Below, one piece after another: positions 1-7,743 of a stretch of 11,424 bases of DNA; the first letter of the stretch is position 1, and every line of letters starts with the position of its first letter. Source of the stretch: Larix sibirica (lineage: Eukaryota; Streptophyta; Pinopsida; Pinales; Pinaceae). A program made the position numbers and the translations under genes. The DNA lies in NCBI GenBank assembly GCA_004151065.3, contig NWUY0300036118.1:25710-37133 (forward strand), in the 5' to 3' direction. Under the pieces are notes generated by a model. The model searched no databases. It worked only from the letters and a program-made list of their open reading frames with translations, and was not told where the DNA came from.

Positions 1-56
1 GTAGTGACAGATACTACTCATGTAGCCAACCATAAAAAAAAGATGATTTACCCCCA

Positions 57-500
57 TTAAAAGAGGTTCATCACAGTGATATTAATGAGCTTCCCTGCAC
101 AGAGTTCCTCGCATCGGAGTTGTCCATTCATTTCTCCCAAAGATCTACGAGACAGGCGATCGGCAGTACCATTTAATTCCCGGTAGATGTGTTTGAAATG
201 GATAGAACTGAAAGTGCTTACCATGTCCTGAATGCGAGCCTTCCAGTGTTTTAGTTGAAGTGCATTAAGATGCGAACCCTAGCCAGCCCAGTCAATGATA
301 CACTTTTAATCTCCAAAGATCCAAATGAGTGAACACAGCGAGTGGGCAAACCAAAGAAGGATCCAAAGTGCAATAAGTTCATGCCCCGTATTAGTGCCAA
401 ATCCAGCAGCAAAGGATAGGTGAAAGTGATGCACCGGATGATACACGGACGCACCAGCCCCACACTGGTTGTTCTCGCCAGCCCCATCAAAAAACCATGT
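57..500 (-). pseudogene. RNase H domain remnant of LINE ORF2
   Basis: On the minus strand one frame runs from FFDGAGENNQCGAGA through GTNTGHELIALWILLWFA and IFGD to FKHIYRELNGTADRLSRRSL, ending at a TAA (57-59). This is the RNase H pattern, and the four catalytic acidic positions are all recognisable: Asp at 486-488, Glu at 378-380, Asp at 309-311 and Asp at 159-161. Two in-frame stops break the frame, one directly after the third Asp (306-308) and one in the following WAG*GSHL stretch. It would have cleaved RNA in RNA:DNA hybrids during retrotransposition. It is now dead as a protein but remarkably well preserved in outline. Confidence 0.82.
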
Positions 501-786
501 GGTAGTGGGTAATCATCCAAAACCAGATCAATGTTACGTGCCCGCGATGCGTAGGTTGCCCCCTAAGAGAAGAGAAGTGGAAACAGTATAGGCCGCAACC
601 CTCTGAGTGAAGGTTGAAGATTAGTTGAAAATGGCGCCATTCCTGGCTTTCCAGACAAACCAATACAGAGGCAAATAATAGCAGACAACTTTCTATGTCT
701 TCGGCACAGTGCAGCAAGAATCCTCCATGGAAGTTCCAGCCCATGTAAAATGGATATTCAACAAAGCTGATACTTCACAGATAGTA

Positions 787-990
787 TTCATAATGAACGG
801 ACAAGCTCAAGCTCCAAAAATATGTGACGTGACTCAGTCATTCCACAAACACACAGCAACTAGGTCCTAAATACCCCTTTCTGCAAATTTTCCACGTTAA
901 TATCTTATCATTGAGTCCAAGCCAAAGAAACAACTTTACCTTCATAGGGAATCAATCTTCCATAGCCACGGTATCCACCAAGGCACATTA
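787..990 (-). pseudogene. zf-RVT (RT zinc-binding) domain remnant
   Basis: The minus strand encodes WWIPWLWKIDSL, then after a one-base frame change KVKLFLWLGLNDKILTW and GPSCCVF, and then in another frame TESRHIFLELELVRSL. This matches the typical plant LINE zf-RVT run W..LWK...P.KVKLFLWL..DRILTW....GP..C..C...ES..HIF..C. Some expected zinc-ligand cysteines are missing or displaced: the HIF block reads LELE where a Cys is usual. At least two frameshifts and two stops are present. It belongs to the same decayed element as the RNase H remnant. Confidence 0.75.
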
Positions 991-1203
991 ACGTAGACGA
1001 TAGAGTAGCAAGCTTAGTGTATGCCAAGGCCGCAGTGACCTCCCATTGGTCGAGTTGCAGTCCAGAAAAGTCTATCCTCCTGATCAGAAAGTATAATCCC
1101 GACACTAGATAAAGAACAAACATATCGATCCCATTCCATCGCCTGCAAGCCACTCAAGTGAGATCATTCAGCACAGCCAGGTGAAACTTTTGTCCACGTG
1201 GAT

Positions 1204-1603
1204 TTATATACATGTTTGAGCACATAAAAATTCATAGATGTAAGTGACTCGTAGTGCAGGAGACAACGAAGAGTCCGATTGACAGCCCGAAATGGGGTCA
1301 ATGCCAATGTATACCTGAGTACCACGCCCAATATCCCATGCAATGGAGGATTGATCAATGGTAAATATTTGATGAGGCTTGCCAGATGGTAGAAGCGAAA
1401 CACACTGTAGAGCGGTCCCTGAAAAAATATGAGACAGGCAATCGTTTAAGATTATTTCATTTTTATCACCCTGCCCCACAGACCCCCACCGAAAAGAGCC
1501 CTCCAAAGACTCTTGGCGCAGAGCGCTCTGTTGAAAAGGCACAAGTTCTTAATACCCCAACCACCAAGGGTCTTGGGCAATGAGATAGCTTCCCAAGCAA
1601 CCA
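1204..1603 (-). pseudogene. LINE ORF2 post-RT region remnant
   Basis: The first part (about 1455-1603, minus strand) reads VAWEAISLPKTLGGWGIKNL then NRALCAKSLWRALFGGGLWG, the well-known segment just after the RT core in plant LINEs (W..I..PK..GGLGI....N.ALL.KWLWR). After a frame change, 1204-1380 reads SSIAWDIGRGTQVYIGIDPI followed by LSPALRVTYIYEF, matching the next conserved block (IG.G..V.IG.DP..G....LSP.L...L). The change of frame shows it is broken. The left part (1000-1200) is a poorly conserved spacer leading into the zf-RVT domain. Confidence 0.72.
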
Positions 1604-1605
1604 NN
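1604..1605. other. Assembly gap (NN) between LINE pieces
   Basis: Two undetermined bases sit exactly where the minus-strand reading switches from an RNase H start to the post-RT block. The flanks (cca-NN-aagaagg) resemble intact RNase H sequence at 351-360 (ccaaagaagg), so the join falls on a short shared motif. This is what a gap fill or misjoin between two LINE copies would leave. Confidence 0.85.
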
Positions 1606-1859
1606 AAGAAGGATCCAAAGTGCAATAAGTTATGCCCACGTATTAGTGCCAAATCCAGCAGCAAAGGATAGGTGAAAGTGATGCACCGGGTTGATACACA
1701 GGATGGCACCGGCCCCACACTGGTTTTTCTGCGCCGCCCCATTAAAAAAACCATGTGGTAGTGGGTAATCATCCAAAACAAGATCAATGTTACATGCCCA
1801 CCGATGCGTAGGTTGCCCCCTGAGAGAAGAGAAAGTGGCCACGGTATAGGCCGCAACCC
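1606..1859 (-). pseudogene. Second, truncated LINE RNase H fragment
   Basis: This segment is a diverged copy (roughly 90% identical by eye) of 354-600 in the same orientation. It covers the linker and the first third of the RNase H domain (GAGA, GFGTNT, ALW). The first catalytic Asp is lost: the FFD codons have become a longer T run followed by TAATGG, which gives a frameshift and a stop. Similarity ends abruptly at about 1859, where unrelated AT-rich sequence begins. It is either a separate LINE insertion or a misplaced fragment, because it is joined to the first element at NN. Confidence 0.75.
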
Positions 1860-1870
1860 GTTAATCTAGT

Positions 1871-2001
1871 ATAACTTCACTTTAAGCATGTGAAGGCATT
1901 TTCACTTTTTAAAGTTAGTTTATAACATCATAAAAGATAACTTCACTTTTTGCATGGGAAGGCATTTTGACTTTTAAAAGTTAGTTTCTAACATTATAAA
2001 G
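1871..2001. repeat. Two 66-bp tandem repeat units
   Basis: Two direct copies with a 66-bp period start at 1871 and 1937. Each begins ATAACTTCACTTT and continues with GAAGGCATTTT and AAAGTTAGTTT. They differ at several positions, so the duplication is not recent. No coding potential is seen. Confidence 0.8.
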
Positions 2002-2070
2002 AAATTTAACACATTATTTAATAAATTTATTATTAAAAAAATTAAGACGTGTAATCAGATTTGTAGATTT

Positions 2071-2290
2071 ACTTCCTCAATCCTCTAGCTCTTGTGATTA
2101 CAAACTATATGATGATAGAGTTATGCTTTAAATGGAGGGATCATCATCCTACCTTTCGATGCATATGAATATTCTGACAAATTTTGTTGGAACACATGCC
2201 ATGTCATGCAAAGCCATGGGACGGCAAGTTAATACACCAAAGTCACTTTCTCAATCCTCTAGCTTGTGAGATTAAAAACTATATGATAAT
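2071..2290. repeat. Dispersed direct repeat pair (about 45 bp)
   Basis: CTCAATCCTCTAGCT followed by a TGTGATTA-like stretch and AAACTATATGAT occurs at about 2076-2115 and again at about 2250-2290, an offset of 174 bp. Small indels separate the copies. With the 90-bp repeats directly downstream, this suggests an old degenerate repeat array or decayed element; I do not recognise the family. Confidence 0.65.
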
Positions 2291-2470
2291 GTGTGGGTTT
2301 ATTTGGGCTAGAATTGGGATGTGTAGAAAATTACTTGCCCTTGCTCCAATGTGTGTCTCCTTCAAACATGAGCATTGGGTGCATGGGTTTATTTGGTTTG
2401 GAATCGGGATATTGATCAAGTTATATGCCTCTATTCTATACTTCAACTACAAGCATGAGTAGTTGACGAA
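2291..2470. repeat. Two degenerate 90-bp tandem units
   Basis: TGGGTTTATTTGG starts at 2294 and again at 2384. Both copies continue with GAAT.GGGAT and end near CTTCAA..CATGAG, giving a 90-bp period. Because 90 is divisible by three, the plus-strand frame at 2184-2462 reads related peptides in each unit (GFIWARIGM and GFIWFGIGI, then FKHEH and YKHE). I recognise no protein family, so this is called a repeat rather than a gene. Confidence 0.6.
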
Positions 2471-3059
2471 GTTGGGCAGTCTATTGGTTGCTAATAGCAC
2501 TAAGCATTTGAGAGGGAGGGCAGGGATAATGGCACATTGCCACTATGATCTTAGTGAGGTTAAGAGAGGAGTGAAGCGATGTGAAAGGGAAAAAACAAAT
2601 GCACAATGTGGTATAATGAATTCAACCATTTATTGGAATAAATGGAAAACTGAGTTTGAGAAACGTTCCTAGAAGATAAATTGTACTTACATGAGTCTTG
2701 TACAATGGACACAACAAAACACATATTGGAAATCTAGTAATGGGAGAAATAGTTTGAAGCATTCATGGGATTCATCACAAAAAAACACTTACAACTCAAC
2801 GAGTAGTTAAGATCTCTACAACTATTGGTTGGAATAATGATAATCCATCTTGACCTACCTATGGAAATCATTTCATTTCCCTATTCTATTGGCTAGAGCC
2901 CATTTAAGAAACCCTCCCTCTATGGCCTCTCTTTAGCCTCAAAGTCCAACACAAGGACATGCCAACTTCTCAAAATCTAGCAACCTTGCTTCTATATTTA
3001 AGAAAAAGAAGTAGAATAGCATACACACAATTATGCCATTGCTAAAAAATTAATAATTT
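2471..3059. other. Unassigned AT-rich intergenic DNA
   Basis: No gene, RNA or mobile element is recognisable. A 69-codon open frame at 2463-2672 (plus strand) is rich in Lys, Arg and Glu but matches no family I know. The stretch ends where the duplicated SBP promoter segment begins. Confidence 0.5.
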
Positions 3060-3832
3060 TATTTTCAATCTTTTAAAGGTTTTGTCATGTTATTTTTAAT
3101 TTAATTTAACAATAATATGTAAAGCAATGGACATGCCCCATCCATAAAGACCAGAATAAAAAAGAAGCGCCTGTAAAATATAAGTTTATGTTTGTTGTCT
3201 TCCAAACCTATAAAGATTAAAATAAAGAAAAGGGACCCTATAAAAAGATGGTATTAGAATTTTATGTTCCAAGCATATGACTGCGACAACCCTTAACTTT
3301 TTATATGACAACGCTATCCATTTCAACTACAATTTTTTAATATAAATTATATTCATAATTATAAAAAAATACACAATATTTTGTAAGTCGTTATCAAATT
3401 TTAATAAGAACCATGGTATTTGTCATGTATTGAAATCAATCCAAAATCCACCATTCATGTGATATCTTGAAAGAATTACGTGCATATTTATGTTATTCAT
3501 ATTTTATTTCTCCCGGCTTTGATTTCCAAACCAACAGGTGGCAAGAATCTCTTATGAAGCTACTTGTTTGTTCTCTATATCTTAAATTATTTTGGTTGTT
3601 CCAAGATTTTACAGTTTATATATCTGATTACTATATTGATATCTTCATTCTTCAAACATAAACAGATAACTGCTTCTGGTTTGTTTAATTATAGAGACGG
3701 CTTCGTTAGAACTGCAGGATCAGATCAAAACCAAAAAATAATAATAAAGCAGCCCAAGTATAACGGAAAGGATCGTGGCACGCAGCCCAAAATCCCATTT
3801 TCTTAGCACACTCGTTGTTTCTCAAAGTCAAC

Positions 3833-3978
3833 CCAATTGTGATTGGCATTACATTATTATACTATTGCCACCATCCTACATTACTGACAACTATTTTTTA
3901 TCAGATAGCCTCATGAATGACTAAATTAATGGCTTTGGCATTAGATTTAACAGAAGGGATCCCTTGAAATCTATAAAA
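3833..3978 (+). promoter_or_regulatory. Putative SBP promoter, copy 1 (TATA, CCAAT)
   Basis: A clean TATA box (CTATAAAAGA, TATAAAA at 3972-3978) lies about 320 bp before the ATG. That suits a start site near 4001-4008 and a leader with a short intron. Upstream, CCAAT (3833-3837) and its inverse ATTGG (3842-3846) form a small dyad, directly preceded by AAAGTCAA, whose reverse complement holds TTGACT, a W-box-like core. The element names follow general plant promoter knowledge; function is inferred from position only. The same sites are kept in copy 2. Confidence 0.55.
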
Positions 3979-4000
3979 GAACACCCACATTTAGGTACTC

Positions 4001-4091
4001 TACTCTGCCATTGTGTATATGTACTCTACTCAGCTATTGTACTGTCCGGTATAACTGTCTGCAGAAAAAAGTTGCATTTTTCAAGGAGCTT
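4001..4091 (+). other. Putative 5' leader exon, copy 1
   Basis: The segment runs from the expected start site (about 30 bp after TATA) to a strong splice donor, GTAAGT at 4092-4097. It contains a short upstream ORF (4019-4054, MYSTQLLYCPV) and part of a 26-bp imperfect direct repeat. It is inferred from the TATA box and donor; no transcript data are available. Confidence 0.45.
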
Positions 4092-4258
4092 GTAAGTTGG
4101 AGAGAACTGCCAATATCTGTCTCTGTATCTCTGCATGTATTTTACATTTCATGATTTGATATGGGCTCAATGGATTGATTGATTGATTAATGAAGTCTGA
4201 GTAAACATTCATAGATGTTATGTTAATTCCAACATGGTTATGGTTTTGATGTTGACAG
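4092..4258 (+). other. Putative 5'UTR intron, copy 1
   Basis: This 167-bp AT-rich segment starts with GTAAGT and ends with TTGACAG at 4258. It contains (GATT)4 at 4173-4188 and a TGTTAAT branch-like site. Removing it would take out the upstream ATGs at 4233 and 4239 and leave the coding ATG at 4290 in a short leader. Retaining it is the alternative. The equivalent in copy 2 is 6335-6501. Confidence 0.45.
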
Positions 4259-4289
4259 TGTAGCAAGCAAAAAGGAAAAGAGGTCCAAC

Positions 4290-4425
4290 ATGGCAACCAC
4301 TGTAAGGGGAGGTAAAGTTCATAGCTGCTCATCATGTGCTGGTGTTGGACCTGGTTATACAACCCCTATTGAAGCAATGAAGGGTCCTCTGGAAAAGCTT
4401 TTGTATGTTACAGTCGTCTATACAG
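4290..4425 (+). CDS. Selenium-binding protein, first coding exon (1a)
   Basis: This exon encodes the first 45 residues plus one base, from MATTVRGG through CSSC and GPGYTTPIEAMKGP to YVTVVYT. It is the N-terminus of the SBP56/SELENBP1 family (methanethiol oxidase; plant SBP1-type proteins also bind selenium and cadmium). GPGY.TP..AMKGP is the family's N-terminal signature. The CxxC at residues 13-16 resembles the N-terminal cysteine pair of family members. The exon ends TACAG|GTACC (donor 4426) in phase 1, which fits exon 2 at 10250. ATG 4290 is chosen because a TAG precedes it at 4261 and homology begins close behind it. It lacks the 12 bases encoding EELT found in copy 2. The distance to exon 2 is 5824 bp, with exon 1b in between. 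Confidence 0.85.
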
Positions 4426-5300
4426 GTACCAATTTACTCGAAATTTTATTTCCTTCTCGATTATTATTCAGTATTAAAACAACTGTCATCAATGTTTCAT
4501 TGTAGAACCTATCACTCTCCATCTTCTGCTTCAGTATCTTTTTATAAGCACAATAGGATCAATTATTGGAAGATACTGTCCAACATCCATGATCCTGTAC
4601 AGTTTATTTGCATTGCTTCTGCTGTTAGTTCATGCTATAGAAAGCAATCTGTGCTGTATCTATTGTAGTTGTTGTCTTTCTTATAACTCACTCTATTGCT
4701 TACATACTCCAGCCAACTCCGCTTACATTTATGGTAAGCTATACCAGTGCCATGGAGAGCACTTCTGATTTTTAACATCCAGCTTTAAGTGACTACAGTT
4801 ACACCCTTGAGCCTTCCCTTGTAAGAGAATTGGGCAAGGCAATATGTGGCCAAATTTGGAGTTTGCATGCCATTAAAAGGAATTTAATGTGGTCATCATA
4901 GACAACATTTTCCTTTTGTAAAGTTTCTATTATTGAGCAAGCATTCCACGAGATTTCTTGTTATATATCTACCTAATGGACCCAACAATTGTCAATTCGA
5001 TTGGCATTTGCTGATCATAGTATTACATTTTCAGAGATGTTTACCTCTGTGTGGTCTGATAATTTAGTTGGCTCATTATAGTCAACAATCCCTTCTTCAT
5101 TGATCAGAATAAGCTATTTTCTGCAATCTGCAACGTTGATTTCTAATTTCAAGAGGATATCCATTATCATCAATTTACTGTATCTTCTATTTTGAATTTG
5201 TGTTTAATTTGATTTTTTTTTAATTTAAGAATCGATTTTATCTTAAAGTATAAAAATTTTGGCAACATTTACCAATTCTTAAAATGTCAACTATAAAATA
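4426..5300 (+). other. Start of intron 1 (copy 1)
   Basis: Non-coding, AT-rich. It matches 6682-7514 of copy 2 closely up to about 4860 and then only moderately. Short open frames here (for example 4405-4668) run across the donor site, have no family resemblance and are not called as genes. Confidence 0.7.
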
Positions 5301-5301
5301 N
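5301..5301. other. Single N at the duplication junction
   Basis: One undetermined base lies exactly between the end of copy 1 (CTATAAAATA) and the start of copy 2 (TATTTTCAATC). Similarity of copy 2 to copy 1 begins at the next base. It marks an assembly join or an unresolved base. Confidence 0.95.
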
Positions 5302-6075
5302 TATTTTCAATCTTTTAAAGGTTTTGTCATGTTATTTTTAATTTAATTTAACAATAATATGTAAAGCAATGGACATGCCCCATCCATAAAGACCAGAATA
5401 AAAAAGAAGCGCCTGTAAAATATAAGTTTATGTTTGTTGTCTTCCAAACCTATAAAGATTAAAATAAAGAAAAGGGACCCTATAAAAAGATGGTATTAGA
5501 ATTTTATGTTCCAAGCATATGACTGCGACAACCCTTAACTTTTTATATGACAACGCTATCCATTTCAACTACAATTTTTTAATATAAATTATATTCATAA
5601 TTATAAAAAAAATACACAATATTTTGTAAGTCGTTATCAAATTTTAATAAGAACCATGGTATTTGTCATGTATTGAAATCAATCCAAAATCCACCATTCA
5701 TGTGATATCTTGAAAGAATTACGTGCATATTTATGTTATTCATATTTTATTTCTCCCGGCTTTGATTTCCAAACCAACAGGTGGCAAGAATCTCTTATGA
5801 AGCTACTTGTTTGTTCTCTATATCTTAAATTATTTTGGTTGTTCCAAGATTTTACAGTTTATATATCTGATTACTATATTGATATCTTCATTCTTCAAAC
5901 ATAAACAGATAACTGCTTCTGGTTTGTTTAATTATAGAGTTGGCTTCGTTAGAACTGCAGGATCAGATCAAAACCAAAAAATAATAATAAAGCAGCCCAA
6001 GTATAACGGAAAGGATCGTGGCACGCAGCCCAAAATCCCATTTTCTTAGCACACTCGTTGTTTCTCAAAGTCAAC

Positions 6076-6221
6076 CCAATTGTGATTGGCATTACATTAT
6101 TATACTATTGCCACCATCCTACATTACTGACAACTATTTTTTATCAGATAGCCTCATGAATGACTAAATTAATGGCTTTGGCATTAGATTTAACAGAAGG
6201 GATCCCTTGAAATCTATAAAA
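6076..6221 (+). promoter_or_regulatory. Putative SBP promoter, copy 2 (TATA, CCAAT)
   Basis: Sequence and spacing are the same as in copy 1: inverted CCAAT pair at 6076-6080 and 6085-6089, TATAAAA at 6215-6221. It lies closer to exon 2, so it is the more conventional promoter for the gene if both copies are real. Confidence 0.55.
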
Positions 6222-6243
6222 GAACACCCACATTTAGGTACTC

Positions 6244-6334
6244 TACTCTGCCATTGTGTATATGTACTCTACTCAGCTATTGTACTGTCCGGTATAACTG
6301 TCTGCAGAAAAAAGTTGCATTTTTCAAGGAGCTT
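6244..6334 (+). other. Putative 5' leader exon, copy 2
   Basis: Counterpart of 4001-4091 with the same donor (GTAAGT at 6335) and the same upstream ORF (6262-6297). I saw no differences from copy 1 in this stretch. Confidence 0.42.
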
Positions 6335-6533
6335 GTAAGTTGGAGAGAACTGCCAATATCTGTCTCTGTATCTCTGCATGTATTTTACATTTCATGATTT
6401 GATATGGGCTCAATGGATTGATTGATTGATTAATGAAGTCTGAGTAAACATTCATAGATGTTATGTTAATTCCAACATGGTTATGGCTTTGATGTTGACA
6501 GTGTATCAAGCGAAAATGGAAAAGAGGTCCAAC

Positions 6534-6681
6534 ATGGCAACCACTGAAGAATTAACAGTAAGGGGAGGTAAAGTTCATAGCTGCTCATCATGTGCTGGTG
6601 TTGGACCTGGTTATACAACCCCTATTGAAGCAATGAAGGGTCCTCTGGAAAAGCTTTTGTATGTTACAGTCGTCTATACAG
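6534..6681 (+). CDS. Selenium-binding protein, first coding exon (1b)
   Basis: This exon encodes 49 residues plus one base, identical to exon 1a except for a four-residue insert: MATT-EELT-VRGGKVHSCSSC, then GPGYTTPIEAMKGP and YVTVVYT. It ends in phase 1 at TACAG|GTACC (donor 6682) and joins exon 2 at 10250 across a 3568-bp intron. The frame stays open upstream to ATG 6477 (MVMALMLTVYQAKMEKRSN before MATT), unlike copy 1. That stretch holds a probable 3' splice site (6501) and no family similarity, so ATG 6534 is preferred. As the first exon nearest to exon 2, this is the likeliest one for the main transcript. The role is that of the SBP/methanethiol oxidase family, expected to be cytosolic; no signal peptide is seen from ATG 6534. 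Confidence 0.87.
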
Positions 6682-7743
6682 GTACCAATTTACTCGAAAT
6701 TTTATTTCCTTCTCGATTATTATTCAGTATTAAAACAACTGTCATCAATGTTTCATTGTAGAAGCTATCACTCTCCATCTTCTGCTTCAGTATCTTTTTA
6801 TAAGCACAATAGGATCAATTATTGGAAGATACTGTCCAACATCCATGATCCTGTACAGTTTATTTGCATTGCTTCTGCTGTTAGTTCATGCTATAGAAAG
6901 CAATCTGTGCTGTATCTATTGTAGTTGTTGTCTTTCTTATAACTCACTCTATTGCTTACATACTCCAGCCAACTCCGCTTACATTTATGGTAAGCTATAC
7001 CAGTGCCATGGAGAGCACTTCTGATTTTTAACATCCAGCTTTAAGTGACTACAGTTACACCCTTGAGCCTTCCCTTGTAAGAGAATTGGGCAAGGCAATA
7101 TGTGGCCAAATTTGGAGTTTGCATGCCATTAAAAGGAAATCAATGTGGCCATTATTGACAACATTTTCCTCCACGAGATTTCTTGTTATATATCTACCTA
7201 ATGGACGCATCAATTGTCAATTCGATTGGCATTTGCTGATCATAGTATTAAATTTTCAGGATGTTTACCTCTGTGTGGTCTGATAATTTAGTTGGCTCAT
7301 TATAGTCAACAATCCCTTCTTCACTGACCAGAGTAAGCTATTTTCTGCAATCTGCAACGTTGATTTCTAATTTCAAGAGGATATCCATCATCATCAATTT
7401 ACTGTATCTTCTATTTTGAATTTGTGTTTAACTTGATTTTTTTTTTAATTTAAGAATCTATTTTATCTGAAAGTATCAAATTTTTGACAACATTTACTAA
7501 TTTTTAAAATGCCAATTATAAAATGTTTAATCTTTTAAAAAAAAATATTCAAATTTTCAAAAATTTTATATAATTTATAAAAAAATTTGGAATTTTTAAA
7601 TAAAATAATTTTATCCTATAATTTTTGAAAAAAATTAAAAATTAAAAAAAAATTTAAAAAAATGAAATTATTCAAATGACCAAATTTAATCCCTAAAATT
7701 TTCTTGAATCCTCTTTAATCTTTAATCTTTAATCACCTATCAT

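Larger units (their letters stand above)
57..1603 (-). mobile_element. Degenerate plant LINE (L1-like), ORF2 3' half
   Basis: Read on the minus strand, the segment shows in order the conserved blocks that follow the reverse transcriptase core in plant L1-like retrotransposons. These are a post-RT block with PKTLGGWGIKNL and NRALCAKSLWR (about 1455-1603), a zinc-binding zf-RVT block (about 787-990), a linker with WFVWKARNGAIFN (621-662), and an RNase H domain (57-500). Frames change several times and in-frame stops are present, so it is not functional. The endonuclease and the RT catalytic core are not visible; the 5' side stops at the NN gap. C-terminal RNase H domains are known in plant L1 elements. 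The family assignment rests on motif order by eye. No target-site duplication or poly(A) tail was identified. Confidence 0.8.
3060..5300 (+). repeat. Tandem duplication, copy 1 (promoter + exon 1a)
   Basis: This block recurs at 5302-7514. The offset starts at 2242, rises to 2243 (one extra A in an A run), 2244 and then 2256 (12-bp indel in exon 1), and drops to about 2223 after a net 31-bp deletion in copy 2. Up to about 4860 I count only around half a dozen substitutions. From 4861 to 5300 there are roughly two dozen plus indels. The unit holds the promoter, leader, first coding exon and the start of intron 1 of the SBP gene. Confidence 0.92.
5302..7514 (+). repeat. Tandem duplication, copy 2 (promoter + exon 1b)
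   Basis: Second copy of the 3060-5300 segment, same orientation, directly abutting through the N. Compared with copy 1 it has one extra A near 5607, TT instead of AC at about 5940, a longer and stop-free stretch before the ATG, 12 extra bases inside exon 1, and a net 31-bp loss near 7172. Its right edge (AATTATAAAATG) runs into TTTAATCTTTTAAA. That shares AATCTTTTAAA with the left edge of each unit, so the ends carry a short microhomology. Confidence 0.92.

Noticed and set aside
3467-3806. Plus-strand open frames of 64 and 80 codons, present again at 5710-6049
   Set aside because: They overlap each other in different frames, match no family, and repeat only because the whole promoter segment is duplicated.
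4081-4362. Minus-strand frame antisense to leader and exon 1
   Set aside because: Shadow of the coding strand; composition reflects the complementary AT-rich intron, no known domain.
4405-4668. 87-codon frame, repeated at 6661-6924
   Set aside because: It starts inside exon 1 in another frame and runs into intron 1; no protein resemblance.
6546-6558. The extra 12 bases in exon 1b as an alternative splice acceptor (AACAG)
   Set aside because: No pyrimidine tract precedes it, and the segment reads in frame as EELT, so a simple indel is the better explanation.
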